From the NCBI GenBank assembly GCA_002354035.1, contig DEKU01000016.1, forward strand, positions 1 through 24,952: DNA of 24,952 nucleotides, written 5' to 3'. Source of the DNA: Bacteroidales bacterium UBA2714 (lineage in GTDB: Bacteria > Bacteroidota > Bacteroidia > Bacteroidales > P3). Shown here piece after piece: positions 15,478 through 23,539 of the stretch; position 1 is the first letter of the stretch; each line of letters starts with the position of its first letter. Below the pieces are notes generated by a model, which saw only the letters and a program-made list of their open reading frames with translations, was not told the origin of the DNA and searched no databases. Both the position numbers and the translations under genes were made by a program.

Positions 15478-18285
15478 ATGATAAAGATTCATGGCGCGAG
15501 GGTCAACAACCTTAAAAACGTATCTGTCGACATACCGCAGGGGAAGCTGGTGGTGGTCACCGGCTTGAGCGGCTCGGGCAAGTCGAGCTTAGCTTTCGAC
15601 ACGCTTTATGCCGAAGGCCAGCGGCGCTATGTGGAGAGCCTTTCGAGCTATGCCCGCCAGTTTTTGGGCCGTATGTCGAAGCCGGAGGTAGACTTGATTG
15701 AGAATATCTCGCCCGCTGTGGCTATCGAGCAGAAGGTGAACACGAACAATCCCCGTTCGACGGTGGGCACTTCGACCGAGCTTTATGAATACTTGAAGCT
15801 GATGTTTGCCCGCATCGGGCGAACCTTTTCCCCGGTCTCGGGGGTGGAGGTGAAGCGCCACTCGGTGAGCGATGTGGTGGACTATGTCTACAGCTTTGCC
15901 GACGGCACCCGCATCACGCTCTATGCCCCCCTGCTTAGGGACGAGGACCACGCCCTGCGTCCCCAGTTAGAGATGCTCCATCAGGAGGGTTTTGTGCGCA
16001 TCGCAGTGAAGGGCACTATTGTGCGCATTGAGGATTTTCTGGCCTCCGGTGCCGATGACGAGGAGGATGTCACGTTGCTGGTGGACCGTATACAGGTGCG
16101 TCATGGCGACGACGACCAGCTGGCCCGCATTTCTGAGTCGGTCCAGACAGCTTTTTTCGAGGGCCGCGGCAGCTGTCTCGTCCATTCCGAAGAGCCCCAA
16201 GGCGCCAACCCCCATACTGCCCAGTTCAGCAATCGTTTTGAGGCCGACGGCATCACGTTCGAGAAACCGAACCCCAACTTTTTCAGTTTCAACAACCCCT
16301 ACGGTGCCTGCCCCACATGTGGCGGCTATGGCAATGTTATGGGGATTAGCGAGGACCTCGTAGTGCCAAACAAGAGCCTTTCGGTCTACGACGATGCCGT
16401 CATGTGTTGGCGGGGAGAGAAGATGAGCGAATGGAAGAGCCATCTTATCCGTCTGTCGCCAGCGCTCAACTTCCCCATCCACACCCCCTACTGCCAGCTC
16501 ACCGCCGCCCAGCGTGCGGTGCTGTGGCATGGCAAAGGCTCGTGGGAGGGTATCGACGGGTTCTTCAAGTGGCTTGAAAGCCAGAGTTTCAAGATACAGT
16601 ACCGCGTCATGCTGTCCCGCTATAGGGGCAAGACCACTTGCCCCGACTGCAACGGCACCCGTCTGCGCAAGGATGCCTCATACGTGAAGGTCTGCGGCCG
16701 CTCCATCACTGAGCTGCTCGACATGCCAGTGTCCGACTTTGCCCAATGGATAGACAGCATCAACCAGCCTTCCAGCGGTCCCGACAGCCAAGTCCTTTCC
16801 GAGCACGAGCAAAAGGTGGTTGCCCGTCTGATTAAGGAGTTGAAAAGCCGGGTGGCTTATCTTCTCGATGTGGGCTTGGGCTACCTCACGCTGGGCCGTC
16901 TCTCCAACAGCCTGAGCGGCGGCGAATCGCAGCGTATCAATCTTGCCACCTCGTTAGGCAGTTCGCTGGTGGGCAGCATGTACATCCTCGACGAGCCCTC
17001 CATCGGCCTCCACAGCCGCGACACCGACCGCCTCATCCGTGTGCTCAAGCAGCTGCGTGATCTTGGCAACACGGTCATCGTGGTGGAACACGACGAGGAC
17101 ATCATGCGTGCCGCCGACTACATTATTGACATCGGGCCTGGTGCCGGTCGGCTTGGCGGAGAAGTGGTCTTTGCCGGCACTCCCCAGCAGATGGTCGACA
17201 ACCCTCCGGCCCAGTCGCTCACTGCCCAATATCTGCTGGGCAAGCTGACCATCCCTGTGCCCTCCTCCCGACGCCCATGGCGCGACCGTATCAGTGTCCA
17301 TGGAGCCTACTGCAACAACCTCAACCTTGTCGATGTCGACTTCCCGCTGGGTGTCCTCACCGTCGTCACTGGTGTCAGCGGCTCGGGCAAGACCTCCCTT
17401 GTCAAACAGGTTCTTTATGATGTGCTGCAAAAACGTTTCGACGGAGCCACCGACTATATAGGCAAGTGTGCAGGCATCAGCGGCGACCTGAACCGCATCT
17501 CGGGTGTCGAGTTGGTGGACCAAAACCCCATAGGCCGCTCCACCCGCAGCAACCCCGCCACCTACATGAAAGCCTACGACGAAATCCGTCAGCTTTATGC
17601 CCAGCAGCCGCTGGCTAAAGCCCGTGGCTACAAGCCCGGCTATTTCTCCTTCAACACCGAGGGGGGCCGCTGCGAAGTGTGTGAAGGCGAAGGCTACGTC
17701 ACTGTGGGCATGCAGTTCATGGCCGACCTCCATCTGGTGTGCGAGGAGTGCCATGGCACCCGTTTCAAAGAGGAAACCCTCGAAGTGCTTTACAACGGCA
17801 CCAACATCTCGCAGGTGCTCGACATGACTGTCGACCAGGCCATCGAGTTCTTCAGCCAGCACCCCTCCATCCTTGCCCGGCTCAAACCCCTCCAGGACGT
17901 GGGCCTCGGCTATCTCAAGTTGGGGCAGTCCTCCAGCTCACTCAGCGGTGGTGAAGCCCAGCGAGTCAAACTGGCATCCTATCTCATCCGTGGCGAAGCC
18001 ACCTCGCCCAAGCTCTTTATCTTCGACGAACCTTCCACCGGCCTCCATTTCCACGATATCCAGAAACTTATCTCTGCCTTCAACAGTCTCATCGAGCGCG
18101 GCCACAGCATCGTCGTCATCGAACACCACCCCGACATCATCAAGGTGGCCGACTGGGTCATCGACATGGGACCCGACGGGGGTCGCGACGGTGGCCGTGT
18201 AGTCTTTGCCGGAACTCCGGAAAATCTGGCCCAATGCCCCGACTCCTACACCGCCCAGTTCCTCAAAGACAAGCTGCCACACTAA
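15478..18285 (+). CDS. uvrA: Excinuclease ABC subunit A, variant lacking the first zinc knuckle
   Basis: UvrA is the damage-sensing ATPase of nucleotide excision repair and loads UvrB at lesions. The 935 residues are full length. The first ATPase half has Walker A GLSGSGKSS (29-37), signature LSGGESQRINLA (about 476) and Walker B ILDEPSIGLH. The second has GVSGSGKTS (about 632), LSGGEAQRVKLA (about 820) and IFDEPSTGLH. Cys pairs remain at CPTCGG (about 278), CPDCNG (about 387), and CEVCEG plus CEECHG (about 731-760, the DNA-binding zinc module). Where classical UvrA has a CPxCG knuckle after the FARIG segment, this one reads TFSPVSGVEVK (about 117-127). I recall the same replacement in other Bacteroidota UvrA proteins. 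The ATG start gives the expected IHGARVNNLKN opening, with no Shine-Dalgarno. Confidence 0.95.
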   Translation: MIKIHGARVNNLKNVSVDIPQGKLVVVTGLSGSGKSSLAFDTLYAEGQRRYVESLSSYARQFLGRMSKPEVDLIENISPAVAIEQKVNTNNPRSTVGTSTELYEYLKLMFARIGRTFSPVSGVEVKRHSVSDVVDYVYSFADGTRITLYAPLLRDEDHALRPQLEMLHQEGFVRIAVKGTIVRIEDFLASGADDEEDVTLLVDRIQVRHGDDDQLARISESVQTAFFEGRGSCLVHSEEPQGANPHTAQFSNRFEADGITFEKPNPNFFSFNNPYGACPTCGGYGNVMGISEDLVVPNKSLSVYDDAVMCWRGEKMSEWKSHLIRLSPALNFPIHTPYCQLTAAQRAVLWHGKGSWEGIDGFFKWLESQSFKIQYRVMLSRYRGKTTCPDCNGTRLRKDASYVKVCGRSITELLDMPVSDFAQWIDSINQPSSGPDSQVLSEHEQKVVARLIKELKSRVAYLLDVGLGYLTLGRLSNSLSGGESQRINLATSLGSSLVGSMYILDEPSIGLHSRDTDRLIRVLKQLRDLGNTVIVVEHDEDIMRAADYIIDIGPGAGRLGGEVVFAGTPQQMVDNPPAQSLTAQYLLGKLTIPVPSSRRPWRDRISVHGAYCNNLNLVDVDFPLGVLTVVTGVSGSGKTSLVKQVLYDVLQKRFDGATDYIGKCAGISGDLNRISGVELVDQNPIGRSTRSNPATYMKAYDEIRQLYAQQPLAKARGYKPGYFSFNTEGGRCEVCEGEGYVTVGMQFMADLHLVCEECHGTRFKEETLEVLYNGTNISQVLDMTVDQAIEFFSQHPSILARLKPLQDVGLGYLKLGQSSSSLSGGEAQRVKLASYLIRGEATSPKLFIFDEPSTGLHFHDIQKLISAFNSLIERGHSIVVIEHHPDIIKVADWVIDMGPDGGRDGGRVVFAGTPENLAQCPDSYTAQFLKDKLPH

Positions 18286-18354
18286 TCGTACCTCCAGCCC
18301 ACTGTCCACCACTCTCAATAAACATATTTACGAATTAACACATACACAAATACC

Positions 18355-18855
18355 ATGCAAAACCTCATCCGCAAAATCCGCCGCACAGCCAACTGGGGCC
18401 TTTATGGCTCCATCGCCGCCGTGCTGCTCGTAGTCATTTTCCATTTCAGCCCCTGGCACATCACCTATCAAAGCCCACAGGTGTCGCGCTGGATGCTCAT
18501 TGCCGGCGCCATCCTGGCTGTCTTGGCCGTAGTCATGGCACTTATGACCATACGAAAAACCACTCCTCGTCTGCGCCAGCTCTCCGACCTCAACCAGAAA
18601 CTCACCGGCTACACCACCTACATCACCAATCTCTACCGAGGCTCCCTCTCCATCGTCATCATCGAGTGTGTCCTCATCCTCCTCATGTCGGACACCTCGC
18701 TCCTCATGATCACCATCCTGCTCATCCTCCTCCTCTTCCTGGCCTACCCCAACATGTACAAGATGAAAAACGACCTCGGACTGACCGAGGACGAGATGAC
18801 ATCCCTTTTTGGCTCCGACTACATCCGCGACCCCTTCGCCAACAACTCCAAATAG
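18355..18855 (+). CDS. Small four-helix membrane protein of unknown function
   Basis: I do not recognise a named family. The 166 residues show four hydrophobic segments at about 14-32, 45-65, 95-111 and 112-130. A charged loop, TIRKTTPRLRQLSDLNQKL, joins the second and third and looks like an amphipathic helix. The C-terminal tail MKNDLGLTEDEMTSLFGSDY is acidic and soluble. No signal for cleavage or lipidation is seen, so an inner-membrane location is likely. It begins 69 bases after uvrA and ends 12 bases before mnmE on the same strand, so co-transcription is probable; whether it relates functionally to either is unknown. Confidence 0.8.
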   Translation: MQNLIRKIRRTANWGLYGSIAAVLLVVIFHFSPWHITYQSPQVSRWMLIAGAILAVLAVVMALMTIRKTTPRLRQLSDLNQKLTGYTTYITNLYRGSLSIVIIECVLILLMSDTSLLMITILLILLLFLAYPNMYKMKNDLGLTEDEMTSLFGSDYIRDPFANNSK

Positions 18856-18867
18856 CTACGTCCCCAC

Positions 18868-20220
18868 ATGTCCACCTACTCCCCCCACCGCACCATTGCT
18901 GCCATCTCCACCCCTTCAGGCGTCGGAGGCATAGCGGTCGTCCGGCTCTCCGGCCCCGACGCCTTCCGCATAGCCGCGTGCCACGTAGCCCTTCCGTCCG
19001 ACAGCCGCTCCCATCGCCTGTCCCCCTTCCGCATCGGCGATTCCCTCCTCGACGAAGTCGTCGTCACCCTCTTCCCGGCTCCCCATTCCTACACCGGTCT
19101 CGACACCGTCGAGTTCTCCTGCCACGGCTCGCTCTATATCCAGCAGACACTGCTCCAAGCCCTCCTCGACAGTGGGGCTTCCATGGCCGAACCCGGCGAG
19201 TTCACTCGCCAGGCCTTCCTCAGTGGCCGTCTCAACCTCAGTCAGGCCGAGGCCGTGGCCGACCTCATCGACTCCACCAACGCCTCTGCCCACCGCTTGG
19301 CCATCAGCCAACTGCGGGGCGGATATGCCAGCCTCCTTGCCCAGCTGAGGCAACAACTGGTCGACCTCACCGCCCTCCTCGAACTGGAACTGGACTTCAG
19401 CGATGAGGATGTCGAATTTGCCGACCGCCACCAGCTGAGCTCCCTCGTGGCCGAGCTCCAGCGCAATGTGTCGCAACTGATCGACTCCTTCTCGCTCGGC
19501 AACGCCATCAAGCGCGGCATCCCTGTGGCCATAGTGGGCAAACCCAACGTGGGCAAATCCTCCCTGCTCAATGCCCTCTTGGCTGACGACCGTGCCATCG
19601 TGAGCCCCATACCCGGCACCACTCGCGACACCATCGAGGAGACCCTCACCCTCGAAGGCCTCACCTTCCGTTTCATCGACACCGCCGGTCTGCGCCAGAC
19701 CGACGACCCCATCGAAGCCATCGGCCGCGACCGCGCCATACAATCCGTCCGCAACGCGACCGTCATACTTTTTGTCCGCGACGCAACCGAACCCTACTCC
19801 GGCACCTTCCTTGACGAGGTCAGCCAGATGCTCGATGGCATATCGCAAAAGGAGAAAATCATGTTCTTCGTCCACAACAAAGCCGATCTTGTCCCACCGC
19901 CCTATCCTCCTGGCCACGCCATCTCCGCCCGCACCGGACAGGGGCTCGACCAGTTGAAGCAGAGCATCATACAGGCAGTCCGCCAGCGTATGGACCACAC
20001 CGAAGGCGTGATGCTCACCAACCTGCGCCACCGCGAGGCCCTCAGCCATGTGCAACAAGCCCTCGACCACGTAGAGCAAGGCCTTGTCGACAATCTTCCT
20101 GCCGACCTCGTGGCCATAGACCTTCGCGACGCCCTTCACCACCTCGGCACCATCACCGGCCAAGTCACCTCCGACGAAGTGCTGGGAACCATCTTTTCCC
20201 GTTTCTGCATCGGGAAATGA
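18868..20220 (+). CDS. mnmE: tRNA modification GTPase MnmE
   Basis: MnmE works with MnmG to install the 5-carboxymethylaminomethyl group (or its aminomethyl form) at wobble U34 of certain tRNAs. The 450 residues follow the family layout. The N-terminal tetrahydrofolate-binding domain opens TIAAISTPSGVGGIAVVRLSG and includes EFSCHGS and PGEFTRQAFLSGRLNLSQAEAV. A helical domain embeds a G domain with P-loop GKPNVGKSS (about 225), switch PGTTRDTIEE, DTAGLRQTDD and NKAD (about 337). The chain ends in the invariant FCIGK, with Cys447. It begins 12 bases after the membrane protein gene and is probably in the uvrA transcription unit. Confidence 0.97.
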   Translation: MSTYSPHRTIAAISTPSGVGGIAVVRLSGPDAFRIAACHVALPSDSRSHRLSPFRIGDSLLDEVVVTLFPAPHSYTGLDTVEFSCHGSLYIQQTLLQALLDSGASMAEPGEFTRQAFLSGRLNLSQAEAVADLIDSTNASAHRLAISQLRGGYASLLAQLRQQLVDLTALLELELDFSDEDVEFADRHQLSSLVAELQRNVSQLIDSFSLGNAIKRGIPVAIVGKPNVGKSSLLNALLADDRAIVSPIPGTTRDTIEETLTLEGLTFRFIDTAGLRQTDDPIEAIGRDRAIQSVRNATVILFVRDATEPYSGTFLDEVSQMLDGISQKEKIMFFVHNKADLVPPPYPPGHAISARTGQGLDQLKQSIIQAVRQRMDHTEGVMLTNLRHREALSHVQQALDHVEQGLVDNLPADLVAIDLRDALHHLGTITGQVTSDEVLGTIFSRFCIGK

Positions 20221-20443
20221 GCGCCGCATCCATCCTTTCGGCACACTCCGTTGCCCAATAGACCAATCCGGGTGTAACATCAAAAGTTATCACACCCGAA
20301 CCACAATTCCCATTCCAGGGGGCCAGGTGCAACCTCCGAAGGGAGTACCACACACGGTTGAGGCTGTTCCATTCGCCACGGGGTTGCACAGAGTTTCACC
20401 CCATTGTCGCCCACCAACATCTGCACAAATAAAAAAAAATGTG
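20221..20443. other. Structured intergenic region between mnmE and serS
   Basis: This lies downstream of mnmE and before the serS promoter. It contains a hairpin with CGGGTGT (20269-20275) pairing to ACACCCG (20292-20298), and a longer-range inverted repeat of GTGCAACC (20327-20334) with GGTTGCAC (20382-20389). Neither is followed by a T-run, so no standard terminator for mnmE is evident. Its codon pattern is unlike the adjacent genes. It may be an RNA element or the decayed remains of something; I recognise neither. Confidence 0.45.
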
Positions 20444-20451
20444 TATCTTTG
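20444..20451 (+). promoter_or_regulatory. Bacteroidota -7 promoter box of serS
   Basis: TATCTTTG directly follows an A-tract (20431-20439) and lies 24 bases before the serS ATG, predicting a leader of about 18 bases. This position excludes longer in-frame starts upstream of 20476. Confidence 0.75.
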
Positions 20452-20475
20452 CCGTTTGAACAAAACAAACATACA

Positions 20476-21750
20476 ATGCTGCAACTGCAATATATCAAGG
20501 AACATACAGAGGAAATAATCGAACGCCTCAAAATCAAGAATGTCGAAAACGTCGAAGAACGCATAGCCGAAATCATCCGTCTCGACGCCGAGCGTCGCGC
20601 CCTCCAGCAAAAAGCCGACGCCGTCAAGGCCGAGCAGAACGCCATCGCCAAGGAGATAGGCATGCTTTTCAAACAAGGCAAACGCGACGAAGCCGAAGCC
20701 AAGAAAGCTCTCACCGCCGACCTCAAGGCACAGGAGAAAGCCCTCGACGAACAGCAATCCGCCGTCGACGCCGACCTCAACGCCAAGCTCATCTCCCTGC
20801 CCAACGCCCCGCACATCACCGTGCCCCGCGGCAAGAACGAGGCCGACAACGTGGTGGTGGCCGAATTCGGCACCAAGCCCACCCTGCCCGACGGGGCCCT
20901 GCCCCACTGGGAGCTCTGCGCCAAATACAACCTGGTGGACTTTGAGCTGGGCAACAAGATAACCGGAGCCGGATTCCCCGTCTACAAAGGCAAGGGAGCC
21001 CGTCTGCAACGCGCCCTCATCAACTTCTTCCTCAACGAGGCCATCGCCGCCGGCTATGAGGAAATCATGCCCCCCCTCATGGTCAACGAAGCCTCCGGCC
21101 TCGGCACTGGCCAGCTGCCCGACAAAGAGGGACAAATGTATGCCATACCCCTCGACGGCTTCTACATGATTCCCACCGCCGAGGTGCCCATCACCAACCT
21201 CTACCGCAACGTGATTGTCAACCCCGACCAGTTCCCCATCCGCCACGTAGGCTACAGCGAGTGTTTCCGCCGCGAGGCCGGCAGCTATGGCAAGGACGTG
21301 CGCGGTCTGAACCGTCTGCACGAGTTCAGCAAAGTGGAAATCGTGGTCATCGAGCACCCCGACCGCAGCTACGACACCCTCGAAGTGATGAAACACCATG
21401 TGGGCGGACTGCTCGACAAGCTGGGGCTGCCCTACCACATCCTCAAACTGTGCGGCGGCGACATCAGCTTCACCTCCGCCATGACCTTCGACTTCGAAGT
21501 GTGGAGCGCCGCCCAGCAAAAATGGCTCGAAGTGTCGTCCGTGTCCAATTTCGAGACCTTCCAGGCCAACCGCATGAAACTGCGCTTCAAGGACAGCGAC
21601 GGCAAGACCAAACTGGCCCACACCCTCAACGGCAGTGCCCTGGCCCTGCCCCGCATCGTGGCCGCACTGTTGGAAAACAACCAGACGCCCGACGGCATCG
21701 TCATGCCCGAATGTCTGCGTCCCTACCTCGGATTCGACATCATCGACTGA
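20476..21750 (+). CDS. serS: Seryl-tRNA synthetase
   Basis: SerRS charges tRNA-Ser (and tRNA-Sec where present) with serine in the cytoplasm. From the ATG at 20476 the protein is 424 residues, the normal length. It opens MLQLQYIKEHTEEIIERL, as the family does, then an antiparallel coiled coil of charged heptads at about 25-110 that grips the tRNA long arm. The class II core shows a motif 1 region with MPPLMVN, motif 2 FRREAGSYGKDVRGL (about 264), and motif 3 NGSALALPRIVAALLENNQ (about 386), whose Arg binds ATP. An in-frame extension to 20404 exists but starts at TTG before the promoter box and was rejected. A terminator follows 25 bases after the stop. Confidence 0.97.
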   Translation: MLQLQYIKEHTEEIIERLKIKNVENVEERIAEIIRLDAERRALQQKADAVKAEQNAIAKEIGMLFKQGKRDEAEAKKALTADLKAQEKALDEQQSAVDADLNAKLISLPNAPHITVPRGKNEADNVVVAEFGTKPTLPDGALPHWELCAKYNLVDFELGNKITGAGFPVYKGKGARLQRALINFFLNEAIAAGYEEIMPPLMVNEASGLGTGQLPDKEGQMYAIPLDGFYMIPTAEVPITNLYRNVIVNPDQFPIRHVGYSECFRREAGSYGKDVRGLNRLHEFSKVEIVVIEHPDRSYDTLEVMKHHVGGLLDKLGLPYHILKLCGGDISFTSAMTFDFEVWSAAQQKWLEVSSVSNFETFQANRMKLRFKDSDGKTKLAHTLNGSALALPRIVAALLENNQTPDGIVMPECLRPYLGFDIID

Positions 21751-21775
21751 CCCCGCAGCCGTCCCCACACCCTAC

Positions 21776-21822
21776 CGCAGAGCCCCGCGCCGACCGCTGT
21801 CAGCGAGGCTCTGCGTCGTTTT
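21776..21822 (+). terminator. Probable terminator of serS
   Basis: CGCAGAGCC (21776-21784) pairs with GGCTCTGCG (21807-21815), a perfect 9-bp stem with a GC-rich loop that can fold further (GCTGTCAGC), followed by TCGTTTT. The T-run is imperfect, so strength is uncertain. Confidence 0.65.
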
Positions 21823-21865
21823 GCACCTCAGCGTTTGGCCTCTCATTGGTCGTTCCATTATTAGT

Positions 21866-21914
21866 AGTTCCCCGTTCCTTCTTCGATTATTTATCGAAGA
21901 AGGAACGGGGAACT
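21866..21914. repeat. 22-bp perfect palindrome between convergent genes
   Basis: The arm at 21866-21887 (begins AGTTCCCCGTTCC) is exactly complementary to 21893-21914, with a five-base TATTT loop. It lies between serS and the oppositely oriented small-protein gene, whose stop is at 21945. No long T-run follows on either strand, so it may act as a bidirectional transcription block or as an intergenic repeat element. Confidence 0.85.
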
Positions 21915-21944
21915 GGCATCCAAAGTGCGGCTATAGGGCGAGGG

Positions 21945-22433
21945 CTATTGCTTGCTGTAGCGGCCTCCCAGCTCGGGGTCGTCGAAAATGGAGAGGTAGG
22001 TCTTGCCGTCGGCAGTGGTCTCAATTTCAATGCGGTGCCAGTCGCCTTCGTAGAAATCGGCCATCAGGGTGTAGCCCATCTGGTCGCCCAGGAGTTGGTA
22101 CTTGTATTGGGTGGTGACGGGGTGGCCGTGTTTGTGCGAGAGGGTTTTGAGTGTGCCGTATTGCGAGAAGTCCAGCTCTATCTCCGACACCTCGACCGGG
22201 GTCCAGTGGCCGATGATGGACTCGGTGTAGTCCACCCGGCGGTTGGCGTTGGCTTGGTAGGCCGGTGCTTCGGCCTCGGATTGCGAGGGGGTGGCGGCGG
22301 GTTGCTCGACGGCCTCGTCGGTGTGACGGGCAGGGCTTTTGGCGGCGGGCAGCACCACAAGGTAGATAAAGAGCCACAACAGGGAGGTGACAAGGAATGT
22401 GGTCAGGATGGCGATAAATGTTTCTTTTTTCAT
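21945..22433 (-). CDS. Predicted membrane-anchored small protein, lipocalin-like C-terminal domain possible
   Basis: I do not recognise a named family. The 162-residue protein begins with one hydrophobic helix (about 6-30, FIAILTTFLVTSLLWLFIYL), better read as an uncleaved anchor than a signal peptide. A low-complexity linker rich in Ala, Glu and Pro follows (about 32-62). The C-terminal 95 residues start SIIGHWTPVEVSEIELDF and alternate short strands ending YLSIFDDPELGGRY. The opening IxGxW with following strands resembles small lipocalin-like domains of Bacteroidota, but this is only a shape argument. It starts 59 bases after the sugar-phosphate transferase stop on the same strand and is likely co-transcribed. 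Confidence 0.75.
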   Translation of the reverse strand: MKKETFIAILTTFLVTSLLWLFIYLVVLPAAKSPARHTDEAVEQPAATPSQSEAEAPAYQANANRRVDYTESIIGHWTPVEVSEIELDFSQYGTLKTLSHKHGHPVTTQYKYQLLGDQMGYTLMADFYEGDWHRIEIETTADGKTYLSIFDDPELGGRYSKQ

Positions 22434-22492
22434 AATGTTATGAAGGCCAGAGGCCAGGGGGTTGTGCAGGCTTGGAGCGTGCGGATGGATAA

Positions 22493-23506
22493 CTATTTGT
22501 CGGTAATGATACCGCGTCGGCGGCAGTAGTTGAAAAACAGGCCATAGGCCACCACTAAGCAGAGGGCAACGACGAAAGTGTAGAGATTCTTGTCGGCCAC
22601 GGCCAGGTAGCCCGCTGTGATGGCCACCTGTAGGAGCGCATAGGCGGCGGCCACGAGCAGGTGGGGTACGTGGAGGTCGTTGACGAGGGTTTCGTAGAGG
22701 TGCTCGCGGTGGGCCTCAAGGATGTTGCGGCCAGTGAGGAACCGTTTGGCAATGGTAAGCAGTCCATCGGCCAGAAAGACGATGATGAAGCAAAGGAAGC
22801 TGACGTTTTGCCCCTGGTCGGGCAGGGAGGCATCGTAGCGCACGAGGAGGTAGACCACGGTGAGGCCCATTACGATACTGCCTACGTCGCCTGAGAAACA
22901 GCGGGCATGGGTGCGGAAGTTGAAGAAGCCGAAGATGAGAATGGCCAGCAGGATGGTGGCCAGCAGCAGGGTGTCGGTAAAGGGGTGGATGAAGAGGTTG
23001 ATGGCCAGAAATGCGCCTACGACGGCAAAAGAGTAGGCCGCCAGCATGCCGTTGATGCCGTCCATGAAGTTGTAGACGTTGAGGATGGCGGCAAAGACGA
23101 TGACCAGCAGAATGATCTGCCAGGCATGGAGGGTGGAGATGGAAGTGTGGAAGGCAAGGACGATGGCCCCGAACTGTGCCAACAGGCGCAGCCAGCTGGG
23201 GAGTGGCCGGAGGTCGTCGGCATAGCTCACCACGGCTAACAGCAGTGCGCCGCATAGGAAGGGGATGAACCCGGCTCCGGGGTGGTTCCGGGCTGCCAGA
23301 TGCAGCAGGATGCCGTTGTCGGGGTTGAAGAGGGCATAGTGCAAGAGGGCAAGGATAAAAATAATGCCCGCACCGAGAAGCACTACGCGGTGGTGGGAGC
23401 TGCGCTCGTTGGGGCGGTCGACAATGTGCAGGCGCTTGGCGAGGGCGAAGTAGAGCAGCTCGTAGACTGTCAGTGCTATGAATGTGATTATAAGATATAT
23501 GGCCAT
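22493..23506 (-). CDS. Polyprenyl-phosphate sugar-1-phosphate transferase (WecA/MraY family, GT4)
   Basis: This 337-residue integral membrane enzyme has about ten hydrophobic helices. Family motifs on the cytoplasmic loops are visible: YADDLRPLP (the Mg-binding DD), NVYNFMDGINGM (catalytic NxxNxxDG), RCFSGDVGSIVMG, and EAHREHLYE, the His-rich loop that distinguishes WecA-like from MraY proteins. It should transfer a HexNAc-1-phosphate from UDP-HexNAc to undecaprenyl phosphate, starting surface glycan synthesis. The specific sugar is unknown. The ATG at 23506 was chosen because an in-frame TTG start nine codons upstream falls inside the promoter box; the ATG gives the expected MAIYLIITF helix at the N-terminus and a leader of about 18 bases. 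Confidence 0.9.
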   Translation of the reverse strand: MAIYLIITFIALTVYELLYFALAKRLHIVDRPNERSSHHRVVLLGAGIIFILALLHYALFNPDNGILLHLAARNHPGAGFIPFLCGALLLAVVSYADDLRPLPSWLRLLAQFGAIVLAFHTSISTLHAWQIILLVIVFAAILNVYNFMDGINGMLAAYSFAVVGAFLAINLFIHPFTDTLLLATILLAILIFGFFNFRTHARCFSGDVGSIVMGLTVVYLLVRYDASLPDQGQNVSFLCFIIVFLADGLLTIAKRFLTGRNILEAHREHLYETLVNDLHVPHLLVAAAYALLQVAITAGYLAVADKNLYTFVVALCLVVAYGLFFNYCRRRGIITDK

Positions 23507-23530
23507 TGTAGCAGGAGAATAGTGAGAGTG

Positions 23531-23538
23531 CAAAGATA
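23531..23538 (-). promoter_or_regulatory. Bacteroidota -7 promoter box of the sugar-phosphate transferase gene
   Basis: The minus strand reads TATCTTTG 25 bases before the ATG at 23506, behind an A-rich tract. Its spacing to the start is nearly the same as for serS, and it decides against the upstream TTG start. Confidence 0.75.
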
Positions 23539-23539
23539 C

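Noticed and set aside
18916..20283. 455-codon minus-strand open frame antisense to mnmE
   Set aside because: mnmE is unmistakable on the plus strand with all its motifs; the antisense translation has no recognisable domain and arises from C-ending codons. The same holds for 20290-21768 against serS and 16954-17862 against uvrA.
20404..20475. N-terminal extension of SerS
   Set aside because: It would begin at TTG ahead of the TATCTTTG box at 20444-20451, adds non-homologous residues, and the ATG at 20476 gives the normal SerRS N-terminus.
21866..21914. Insertion-sequence end or attachment site at the 22-bp palindrome
   Set aside because: No transposase or integrase gene, no second end and no flanking target duplication are visible nearby.
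23507..23533. Upstream TTG start for the sugar-phosphate transferase
   Set aside because: The codon overlaps the promoter -7 box, so it cannot be in the mRNA made from that promoter.
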